Shown here one piece after another: positions 22,546 to 32,078 of a DNA stretch of 64,000 nt (within the stretch, counting starts at the first letter, position 1; every line of letters starts with the position of its first letter). The stretch is from Glycine soja (Eukaryota > Streptophyta > Magnoliopsida > Fabales > Fabaceae). The stretch covers positions 4,425,309-4,489,308 of the forward strand of contig NC_041004.1 in NCBI RefSeq assembly GCF_004193775.1, given 5' to 3'. The notes beneath the pieces were generated by a model. The model was not told where the DNA came from and did not search any database. It saw only the letters and a program-made list of their open reading frames with translations. The position numbers were made by a program, and so were the translations under genes.

Positions 22546-22660
22546 GACCCAAGATTTTACTGTATCTACAGTATCGGTAATGTTTACCAGAACTGTTACA
22601 AATTACTTTTGACAGGGTACCGGGTAATTAGTTACAATAATACGTGATTACCACAACTAA

Positions 22661-24145
22661 CTAATCATCATCTAATGATATACCAAAACAGTCATCCTCA
22701 TTCTGATAGAATGGATCATCATCTTGGTCATCATTATTTTCTGATGATTCGGCCTCCTTTTTTGGTGGTTCTTCATCTTCTTCTTGTTGAAGTAGTTGGA
22801 GAACTTCCTTGAAATTCTGGGCAAGACTCTCTTTAGATTTTGAGCTTGCCAAGAATGCTGGGAGTTGAGACTTCTGATTCAGAAATAAGGATGTCTCTGG
22901 ATCAACAGGTTTTAGAAACTCAGGGTTGCTCTGAAACCAGTTCTTGACCTGATCTGGAGCAGCCTTTGAGGTATCGAATTGTGACCACCATTTTATAAAG
23001 GCATGTCTTTGTAATGGCGGATACAGCTTGCTATTTTCAGTTTTTCCATATATGTATTGCCATGAAAAAATCCATGACAAAGCAAAGCTGGAAAAGTACT
23101 TCAAATCTGTTGGAATTCTTGATTCTTTGCTATTGAAGAGTTTGTTGAACTGTTGGAATCCCTGTTGGACTTCTTTTGGAAATATTTGTGGTATTGGTCC
23201 GAAGTAGTTCCACCATTGGAGGAACCAATTTGGAAAATTGTACACGGTGTTATTTTTTAAGTAAATCAGCCATGAATGCTTGAATTTACTATTTTGATGT
23301 CAGAATACATTGGTCCAGGCGTCAATGTAATCCCAATAATTATATCCTACAGGGTCAAAAGGTGCAGAAAATTTCTTGGGTTGGTTCAAGTTGGAGCCAT
23401 AATGTCGTGGCTGCATTACTTTTATGATCTGGATTGTGGAGTGGGTGTTTGGATTTGGGTCTTTGGGGTCCTTGAAATGTTTAATAGATACGGAGTTTGT
23501 ATCTATTAGGATGAATTCATAGAATTTTCTAGTTTTGTTTATGGTTGTTGGCCTATAATGAAATCCTGGGGGGAATACTTTGGCGGTGGCCTTGAAAGGA
23601 TTCTTATCCCAGTATTCTGGTTCCATTTGTAAGACATTGAAAATTTTGTTTTTTGAAATGTAGCTGTTGTTGGGTTGTGATGTTGAGTCTTGTTGAGTCA
23701 ACGGTTGGCTTTGTTTTTTGTTACAGACGATTTTGGTCTGTTTGGCTTTTTGAATTTGTTTTTGCAGATCCGTTTCAGAATCATCGTCTGATTCTGAGGC
23801 CATTTCTACCCAGGTCTTTTTGGCTAATTTTGGTACTTTGGTAAGGCCTATGTCTTCTAAGGCCAGGAGAGTTTGGATTGACCAGGCATAGTCAGCCACA
23901 GTCTGTTTTGTTGTTGTTGGTTTTGGGGATTCCTGAGTTGATGACTCAGGTTTAATGGTAGTTATCTGGGTCAATGACCCTTCAAGTTTTCCTTTCTAGG
24001 ATGATGACCCAGTCTGGGTAGGTGACCCAGAAGATGACGTGGTTGCCTTCTTGGTTATCGGCTCAGGTAGAGCCAATAGAACATCTTTTCCTTTAGAACT
24101 GGATCTTCCTCCTCTGCCGGAGGAGCTGGACACCTTAGGAGGCAT
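22661..24145 (-). pseudogene. viral ORF2, unknown function, two in-frame stops
   Basis: The ATG at 24143-24145 overlaps the ORF1 stop (TAA at 24135-24137) by 11 bases in another frame. The frame runs 494 codons to 22661 and stays in register throughout; the only breaks are a TAG at 23996-23998 (codon 50) and a TGA at 23300-23302. The N-terminal third is rich in Ser, Lys and Gly (SSSGRGGRSSSKGKD); the middle has ADYAWSIQTLLALEDIGL; the C-terminal part has NFPNWFLQWWNYFGP with several Trp and Phe; the end is a very acidic tail (EEDEEPPKK ... DDQDDDPF). The position after RNase H fits florendovirus ORF2, for which no function is known to me. Confidence 0.75.
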
Positions 24146-24926
24146 CGGGAATTTTCTGTAAAAATTCACGGGTGAGGTAGTCAGGTAGAGAGTTTGAAGA
24201 GCCCTTGATATACTCTATGTCAAAATCAAAGACGCTTAAAATTGCTTGCCATCTTGCAAAAATTTGTTTTGAGGCAAGGTTTTTAACATCCTTTTGTAAA
24301 ATGTCTTTGGCTGATTTGCAGTCAACCCTGACTAAAAATTTTTGATTCAATAAATCAGATTGAAATTTGGAAATGCACAAAACAATTGCTAAAACTTCTT
24401 TTTTAACAGTTGAATATTTTAATTGTGCAGGATTCCAATGTTTTGAAGTATATGCAATGACATGCTCTTGACCATGTACTTGCTGTTTGAGGATGCCACC
24501 ATAACCGATGTCTGATGCATCAGTTTCGACAATTTTGAATGCCTGTGGAATGGGAAGATACAGACATTTTATGGATTGGACTTTGACTTTGATTTCTTTA
24601 ACTGCTTGAGTATAGAGGTCAGACCAAGGAGGCGAATTCTTTTTCAGCCTATCATGTAATGGTTTGACAATATTGTTTAAATAGGGGACAAATTCTCCTA
24701 CATAATTTAGACACCCCAGAAATCGTTGTAACTGGGTTTTATCTAGGATTTGGTTAGGAAATTTGCTGGCAAACTCTATTGATCTTTCTATTGGAATAAT
24801 TGTACCTTGGTGTATATTGTGACCAAGGAATCGTATCCGTGTCTGGAAAAGATTGATTTTTTATTTGGAGACTGCCAAACCATTCTGTTTAATGATATGG
24901 ATGAAAGTTTGGAGGTGTTTGAAATA
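24135..24926 (-). pseudogene. viral RT connection and RNase H region
   Basis: Continues ORF1 after a stop near 24926 (TAA following SQDID) and a second stop near 24860. Recognisable are the RT thumb with GHNIHQGTIIP-type text, the RNase H start with VETDASDIGYGG near 24510-24540 and the open part 24135-24380 (DCKSAKDIL ... YIKGSSNSLPDYLTREF). It ends at the true ORF1 terminus. Role: removal of RNA from the RNA/DNA hybrid during viral DNA synthesis. Confidence 0.8.
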
Positions 24927-26081
24927 TTAATCAATATCTTGGGAAAAGATTAAAACATCATCAATGTAGACAATGACGAATTTTGAATAAGGATTGAAAA
25001 TATCATTCATAATTTTTGGAAATTCTGAAGGGGCATTCTTCAGTCCGAAGGGCATTACATTCCACTCATATTGCCCGAAAGGTATAGTAAACACCGTTTT
25101 GTACCTATCTGATTCTTGGATTTGGATTTGCCAAAATCCAGATTTCATATCAAATTTTGAAAATACTTTTGCAGAATTTAATCTGTTAAGTAAGTATTTT
25201 TTGTTTGGAATAGGATACCTGATCCATTGTAATGCTTGATTTAGTGGTTTGTAATTTATGACTAAGCGGGGTGTTCCTCGCTCAATTTCGGATTGTTTGT
25301 TGACATAAAAAGCCGCACAAGACCATGGGCTTTTGCTTTTCCGGATTAGATCTTTATCAAGTAAATCCTTAATTTCTTTTTGGAAATATTGAAGGAGTTC
25401 TTCATTCATTTGGATTGGCCTAGATTTTGTGGGAATTTGTTTTTCCCTAAAGTCTTTCTCATAAGGAAGATCAACAATATGTTTCTTTCTGTCCCAAAAT
25501 GCATGTGACAAATCAGAACAAACAGTTGATTCTATATGATTTAATAAAGATTGGATTTTCTCCTTTATTTGGGGTTTTCCTAGTTGTACTTGAATATTAT
25601 TAAACGATGCTTCTTCTTTTAAGAAGTTAATTTGATTAATCTTATTTTCTATAAGATTTATGTTTCTGGAGATTGGTTTAGTAGAAAAATTAAATATAAT
25701 TTTCCTTCCTAAATAATTTGTGGTTATTCCTACATTATATATTTGGATGGGAAATAAAGCCCTTATGAAAGGGGTTCCTAGGATTACTTCGTTCTTAAGG
25801 TTTTTTACCAGAAGAAAGTTTGTGTTAATCCTAAGGCCTTGGTTTTCAATAATTGCATTTGATAGCTTAAAATTAATTTTTAATTTTGAGCTGTTTTCTG
25901 TACTTAGTTTCTCTGAGGTTTTTTCAAAGAATTTTGTAGGAATTAATCCTTCTAAAATACAGTTTGAGTCAGCCCCTGTGTCAAATAGGGCCATTGTTTC
26001 TAAAACAAAATCATTAATAATTATTTTTATGTTTATGTAAAATTTTTGGATTTTAATCTTGTTGATTAATCCCATAAACAT
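24927..26081 (-). pseudogene. viral aspartic protease and reverse transcriptase
   Basis: 384 open codons. The protease active site is DTGA (25971-25982, in ALFDTGADSN). The RT palm carries SKFDMKSGFWQIQI, MPFGLKNAPSEF and the catalytic YIDD at 24957-24968. The order protease-RT directly after a zinc-knuckle coat protein identifies Caulimoviridae rather than an LTR element, together with the movement protein upstream. The catalytic residues seen here are intact; the frame ends at a stop just after the palm. Confidence 0.88.
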
Positions 26082-26215
26082 ATCATCTTCTAGATTTTCT
26101 GGTTGGTTTTCCTCACCATTGTTGGTACTTTCAGAATCACTACCTTCCTCAAGCTGAGAAAGAATGATCTGATGAATTTCTTGTTGTTGACGAAGTTCTT
26201 TTACCTCCTTTTTTT

Positions 26216-28539
26216 AGATTGTTTATTTCTGTTTGGAGATCTTGGATAGTCGTTGGTTTGGTTGAAGAATTTTATAATCTTTTGAGTATGTTACTTACAT
26301 CAAACTTGTTGTTTGTAGTAAAATATTTTTGTTTAGGTTTGACCTCCAATGTTTTCTTGAGTTTTTCAAGAAAAACCTTCTTTTCCTGGGGGTCAGGGAT
26401 GAAATTAGTTGGTTCAAACAAGAGATCTTGTTCTCTTGTTAGAGTATTGATTTGCCTATCATCATCATCCGTCGATGATAAATGGTCATCTTGTTGGATT
26501 AAGTTTAGATCTTTGTCGGAAAGTACGGAGGATGAAGTTTCTGTTTCTTCCTCCGAAGTTTCTATGAGCAAATTGTTTATTTGTTCTTCGATTGTGGGTT
26601 CTAGGTTAAGGTTTCTTAATTTCTTCTTTAGTCTACAATACTTACTAATGTGGCCTTGTTTTCCACAATTGTAGCACGTTATTTTTTATTTTATTTTTTG
26701 CTTAGGATTTTCCATTTCCTTACTAGTTGAGGGTTTTTGTGAATATCTTCTTTTTGAAAATCTTCTTTTATTGGCTGGTTTATGATCCTGGATTTCTTTC
26801 CTAGAGGATTGTTTTTTCTTTTGTTTTGGGCAGGCTGGTAAGCCAAATTGTTCACAGAAGGAACCTAAATCCTTCTTTGTTTGAGTCTTTTCTTTGGCTA
26901 ATTGACTCTAGATTTTATCATCCTAACAGATTTTTAAGGCTACCTTTTGGACATAGGAAATCAATTGACCATAGCTTAAATTTTCATATGGAATGTCTGC
27001 ATTGGGAGATTGACTACGAATTTTATCCCTAACCTTGTCTCCTAACGATCTGGGAAGACCGGCTAGAAATTTTTCTTTCCAGAAAGGTTGTTGGCTATCT
27101 TCTCTGGTGTAAACCTTAGTTAGGAAAATATCTTTGTACCACCTAAAATCTGCTAAGGTTCTACACTTAAGATTTGATAATAATTCTGCAGACCTATCTT
27201 TCCATAAGGATGGGTCTCCAATAAAATGTTGAGCTATTGTAAAAATTAAGGTATTGACAGCGTCAGGAATCTGTTTATCATCGTCATTAGTAATGACTTT
27301 TCCATTGAGATCCGTCTTAACTGCGCTGTAAATTTTTTATTTCTCCTCATTAGTGAGATAATTATCCCACCATCCTTTCAGTTGTCCAGAAAATCCTGCC
27401 ACTAAGATATCTATAATGGTCTCTTTTGAACATTCGTGGGAGGTTTGGTAAGCCGTAGCAACCATGGTCATATGTTGGAGTGTATTCATGATATTATACT
27501 CCGTTTGTGCATCTATGTTCCATTCATAGATGTTGTTTGCACTAAAACTCTTGAAATTGTTTTCTCCTCTTTCCTCTAATAGTAGGTCAGGGGCGGTTGG
27601 ACGTTGATAATATAATTTGGAGGGGGTTTTCCAGTGTTTGGAATTAATTGGATTTATATTATTTTCTGATATTGATCCTATCTCAGTTGTGTTTTCTGAG
27701 TTTTGGTCACTATCTTCATTAATGACGTTAATTAATTTGGAGGTACTTCTTGTTACCATTTTGGAAGTGTTTTCTGAAGCTTGGGGAGTATCTGGAATGA
27801 CCTTAAGTAAACTACCAATTTTTTTTAGTAATTCACTATGATTGTCACCTACTCCTTCAACTAAGGATTTAGTTTTCCTAAGTTCTCTAATTTTTCGTTT
27901 AGCTTTTTCACTAACTTTGAAAGGTTTGAACAGTGGTTTTTCAATGGGAATACTTGGAGAGGCTTCCTCAACCAATTTTTGTTAAGGAACTACCTTAGTC
28001 TTAATGGTTTCTCCTAAAACTTGTAAATATTTATTGGTGTAGTTTGCCTGTTCCATTAGGCTCTTAATATCTTCAGAGGTTACTTCCTTATTAATATCTT
28101 TTGTTTTGAATGGGGTTGCCATTATAGGTTTATTATTACTATCTTTGATATTTGGGAGTTGATATTTGGTCGTGGGAGGTAATTCCGATTGGATTAACTC
28201 ACCATCTCTTATTTACCAATTTGTTATAACATTTGTTGATGGATCTCCTATGATGTCTTGCTTCCATGGGTAATCTATATCTTTTTTGATACTGTAAGCA
28301 TGGAACCAATCAAAGAAAATGACAGTAACTTTGACTCTTTCGACAAATTCATAGAACTTGTCTTGGATCTGTTTTCTGTTTGTACCCTTGTAATTCTGGA
28401 AAAACCATCTCCTTTGAGGCTCATTTGCCGGAGAATAAAAATCTTTCCTAAGGGTTTCCTTATCAATGCTAAAGTTGTCAGATAACATCATAAGGTTCCA
28501 TAGAAGAGTATGTTGGGGATTGGATCGACTTTTGGTCAT
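26216..28539 (-). pseudogene. viral coat protein region with zinc knuckle
   Basis: Open pieces are 28213-28539, 27337-27975 and 26272-26571, joined by stretches in the same frame but with stops at 28213-28215, about 27983, 27334-27336 and just before the knuckle near 26688. The core at 27337-27500 has DILVAGFSGQLKGWWDNYL, the caulimovirid coat signature. The CCHC knuckle CYNCGKQGHISKYC is at 26635-26676, preceded by a basic Lys/Arg-rich run and followed by acidic Glu/Asp/Ser text. The coat protein packages viral DNA. Many of the stops are TAA in A-rich sequence. Confidence 0.78.
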
Positions 28540-29640
28540 CCTCCTGATCTTGGTTGTAGGTTGTTCTTGGTATGCTAGAAGTGGTATCTAGTCCTTGGAG
28601 GTTTACAGTAGGGAACTGGTTATGTAACTCAGATCTGTTTAGTCCTACTGGGATTGAACGGGTTCTAACCGAAAAAGACCTTCTAGCTGACTCATATTCA
28701 GACCTAGAGGCTTCTATCCTTGATGAGAAGGAATTTCTCCTATTAAAGGTTATCTCTACCTTTCCGGAGTTATCCTGTTTAATATTTTCAATAATTGGAG
28801 CGGGTCGGGGATCAGACGGTGTGGCCTTCTCCATGACCCATTTTTCGGGTAGTGTTACTTCATCCCATTTTATTATTCTTTTTAAAGAAATGTTGGCTTT
28901 TGTCATATCGGTGATAAATAAGGTTGTTTCTCCCTTTTGTGGTTGCAACAGGACTCTAGATGCACAAGTATTCATGACCTTGTACAGGATCCTATAAATC
29001 AAAGCTGTTGGGATTGATCCTTCTTTCATGTCAAGGCCATGAAGTGGATATTTAAGAATAGAGAGTCAAGAATGTTTCTGTCCATCAGACTCACTGTTTT
29101 GTTTGGATAACAATTAAAATATACTGGACCTTGTCCTAGGCTGGTTTCGACTGTTCCAATTAAGGAGTCTTCAAATTTATTGTGCCTAATATCTCTTAGA
29201 CACATTAAAACTGCTGCATCTATGCCCATGTCTATTAAGGGCTTGATGGCTACTTGTACACAGCCGATGTGTAAATATTTATACTTTCGACTATGTTCAT
29301 AAATTGAATTTTTTGAAAGTAAATGAAATTCTTCCCCTATGTCTTGTCCTAGAGGAATATTATTTTCTACTGTTTTGATTATGTAATCAAAGTTGTGTTT
29401 ATCTTTAATTGTTTCAGGAACGTATAGTTGATCCTGAGGGATTTCTGGGATGTTCCAGGCATCCATGTTTTGATTGATATCTTCGAATCGGACTTCCTCA
29501 TCGAAGAGATTGTGTTTAGGGGCGACCTCTTGGGTCTGGTTATCTTGATCACTTAATAAGTTTGAATTTCTGGAAGAAGTTGATGAAGAGGAATTAGATC
29601 GAAAGGAAATACGTGAAAAAGAACGCAGAAGTCAAGACAT
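28478..29640 (-). pseudogene. viral movement protein (30K superfamily), frameshifted
   Basis: The frame from an ATG at 29638-29640 meets a TGA at codon 3, then is open from 29631 to 29026 (includes FDYIIKTVENNIPL and IGCVQVAIKPLIDMGIDAAV, typical of 30K movement proteins of this family). Within the domain the reading switches frame near 29028, where the stop TGA overlaps the next ATG as ATGA, and continues 28478-29029 with EGSIPTALIYRILYKVMNT. The homologous domain is continuous across this junction, so it is a frameshift lesion rather than a designed overlap. A second frame change lies near 28480-28540 at the coat-protein border. Movement proteins carry virus between cells through plasmodesmata. 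Confidence 0.75.
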
Positions 29641-30039
29641 GATTATCAAATTCTCTAATATCTTTGCCCTCATTTGGTTCCATAGAAATATTTCCGTAAG
29701 TAAATACGTAACAAAATTTTTTGGATCTGAAATATTTTTAAGCAAAAACTCATTTTTTTAAAAAAATAGTTTGAACGGAAATCCTATAGCCACCAGTATA
29801 TTATGTGTTGATATTTTGATTAAACAGTACACCTTAGCCTTACTGCCCTTTATCCATCACGGGTCTTACTGCTACAGTACCTTTCAACTAAAATATTAGA
29901 CTAATGTACTTCCAGAAAATACTGTTCAAACATCTATTGTACAGATCAAAATAAAATATTACTCATAGTATACAAGGTTCCAGATCCATAAAATTTGTTT
30001 ACATATGTCCTTACGGACCATGTTCCTACTTCCAAATCA
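29641..30039 (-). other. viral leader region
   Basis: About 400 bases between the primer-binding site and the first ORF1 ATG (viral orientation). No long frame. Caulimovirid leaders normally carry short upstream ORFs and a hairpin; I did not establish either here. Confidence 0.5.
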
Positions 30040-30049
30040 GGCTCTCTGA

Positions 30050-30054
<5 letters not shown>
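30040..30054 (-). other. tRNA-Met primer-binding site of the viral insert
   Basis: On the minus strand the sequence TAGTATCAGAGAGCC matches the plant initiator tRNA-Met primer site TGGTATCAGAGC, with slight differences. It directly abuts the TA tract, so the insert begins exactly where minus-strand DNA synthesis begins in the circular virus. Confidence 0.7.

Positions 30055-30091
<37 letters not shown>
30053..30091. repeat. TA tract at the right border of the viral insert
   Basis: About 19 TA dinucleotides, then TTATTTTTTGG. Confidence 0.95.
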
Positions 30092-30095
<4 letters not shown>

Positions 30096-30298
30096 TTTTG
30101 GATACAATTAATTTTTTTTAAACTATCAGACTTTGATTACACTCCATAACTTCTATTCCTATAATCAAGGACTTTAATTACAATTTAGGTGAGTCATGTG
30201 TCCTTTTATATTCCTCATTATTTTGATTGACTTTCCTTTTTCTTTAACTTTCCTATTATGTTCCTACTCCATAAAATATTAAATATTTATTGTGAAGA
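30092..30298. other. unassigned AT-rich spacer
   Basis: Between the TA tract and the right arm of the TIR element. It may be interior of that element or a further viral or host scrap; no motif seen. Confidence 0.4.
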
Positions 30299-30463
30299 AG
30301 ACTTTTAAAAAGGCTATCAGGCCAGGCCAGGCTTTTAAAAAGGTTAGGTCGAGCCAAAATAAAAGTCTTTGATAGGCTATAGACCAGGCTCAGGCCTCAA
30401 AGATTCATCGTAGGCTAGGCTCAGGCCTTTCAAAGCCTTGCTTGACCTATTCCCACCCCTATT
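30299..30463. repeat. right arm of the split TIR element
   Basis: Ends with GACCTATTCCCACCCCTA, the inverse of the left end at 22309. Contains AGGCTCAGGCC-type words as in the left arm. Flanking words CTAAGC on the left and GCTTAG on the right suggest the borders continue a few bases outward. Confidence 0.65.
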
Positions 30464-30704
30464 GCTTAGTAGAATCCAGCTAAGTATCATCTCTTCTCCT
30501 AAATATTTGTTAGAGTCTTGTTAATAAAACAAATCTTTTTTTAATTTTTTAATCAATACTCTTAAAACAAAGATCAAACACACTTTCTAAAAGTATTTCA
30601 TTTTATTTATTTTATGAATAAGGAGTATTAAAGTGTATTTCACTAAAAAAAATAAAAAAAATGAAATACAGTACATTTTTTAATAAGATGAAGTAAAAGA
30701 AGTG

Positions 30705-30754
<50 letters not shown>

Positions 30755-30790
30755 TTTTCATAAATGTAATAATAAAATAAATGAAAAAAA
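30464..30790. other. non-coding with a (TA)n tract
   Basis: A TA tract of about 40 bases lies at 30709-30749. Open frames over it are low-complexity artefacts. Confidence 0.6.
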
Positions 30791-31010
30791 GGCAAATTGT
30801 CATTTTCATCCCTGAATATGTAGAGCGCTGGCAAATCCGTCGTGAAAAGATGAAAATTCTAATTTTAGTCATCGAAAGTGAAAAAGTGCGACAAAGTCAT
30901 TCATCTATTAACTTTCATCCGTTATCTTTAATAAAAGAGCCTACGTGACACCTTTAGGGACAAATTTGTTAGCGTTCAACACATTCAAGTGTGAAAATGA
31001 TTATTTACCC
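30791..31010. repeat. MITE copy in unit B
   Basis: Counterpart of 10386-10608, with ends GGCAAATTGTCATTTTCATC and inverse GGGTAAATAATCATTTTCAC. Confidence 0.7.
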
Positions 31011-31050
31011 AAAATATAATTTAATCTTCATCTTTCTCATTTTTTAATCA

Positions 31051-31505
31051 TTGCAAGCACAATTGCGAAATCCGGTTTGACTCAACCGTTCAGACCTATC
31101 CAACAGAGACTCGGTGGTCTAACTGAACTAGTTCCACTATTGGATCGGTCATGCAATTGACATGGGATGATCTATCCAAACTCGGACAGTTAGCCACCAG
31201 ATCCTGATTGCACCGGTCTGACCTGATCAGTTTTACACACAAAAAGGGACCATCTCTACGACATCATTTTGATATCTAATTATTATAAATTGTTATCTTG
31301 GATTTTGAAGTATGGATGAATTTTTTTTACTCAAATAATGTTAGTTGTATACTTGTATATAATATATACATATATAATTTTGAATTTTTATAATATATTA
31401 AGTCAAACCAGTCCAATGGTTAATCTATCAGTTGGACCACTGTCCATTCATCAACTATTTTAATTGGATCAATGACCGAACTAGGTTTCACAACTATGAT
31501 TGCAA
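31051..31505. repeat. foldback element copy in unit B
   Basis: Counterpart of 10648-11100: TTGCAAGCACAATTGCGAAA at the left and TTTCACAACTATGATTGCAA at the right. It is followed to about 31650 by the counterpart of the AT hairpin at 11102-11262. Confidence 0.6.
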
Positions 31506-32078
31506 GCATAACATTACAAAAAATAATTAAAAAATAAAATAAAAAACAAACACAATAATAAAGATAATATTGATTAAAAAATTTATTATTAGATTTGTTT
31601 TAACTTAGGTTTGTTTTTTTAAATATTTCTTGCAATATTATGTTTACAGCGATTAAAAAGGATAAAAGAATTAACAGAAATTTATCATATTTTTTTCACT
31701 TTTAAAATTAAAATTAAAATTTTTATCTTTTAAAGATAAACTTGTAAGCATGAGAAAAGAAAATAGTTATTAAAAAATAAAAATGAAAGATCTTTACTCA
31801 TTCAATGATTCGAGTCTGACCCGTGTGAACTCAGGATTCTGAATCTGGAACAGCGATCTCCGTCCGATCCACATGTAAGGTACGACCACGAATCAGTAAC
31901 AGACACGTGTCTCATCATTCGTGCAGCTGCCATTTGTATATAAAGCACAACACAAGAAGACGTTAACTGGCTGGTACTGCAAATATTCATCCACCACGTG
32001 GCGCCATATGATCAAATGACCTTGCTACTAGTCACGGGAAGAGCCCGCCTTGTGGTTAGGTGTTGAAGGATGTTTGGC

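Larger units (their letters stand above)
22509..30052 (-). mobile_element. endogenous caulimovirid, florendovirus-like
   Basis: A 7.5-kb, full-genome-length pararetrovirus copy in minus orientation, between two TA tracts. In viral order: tRNA-Met primer-binding site (30040-30054), leader, ORF1 polyprotein (movement protein, coat protein with zinc knuckle, protease, reverse transcriptase, RNase H; 29640-24135) and ORF2 (24145-22661). No integrase is present, as in all Caulimoviridae. The two-ORF plan with a long ORF1 and an ORF2 of unknown role after RNase H fits, to my knowledge, the florendoviruses, which are widespread in plant genomes and often lie in TA repeats. Several stops and frameshifts show that the copy is inactive. 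A petuvirus-like alternative is less likely because petuviruses lack ORF2. Confidence 0.82.

Noticed and set aside
22471..30091. Viral region as an LTR retrotransposon
   Set aside because: No LTRs and no integrase; it has a 30K movement protein and a caulimovirid coat protein.
30612..30872. ORFs rich in Tyr and Ile
   Set aside because: Translation of a TA dinucleotide tract.
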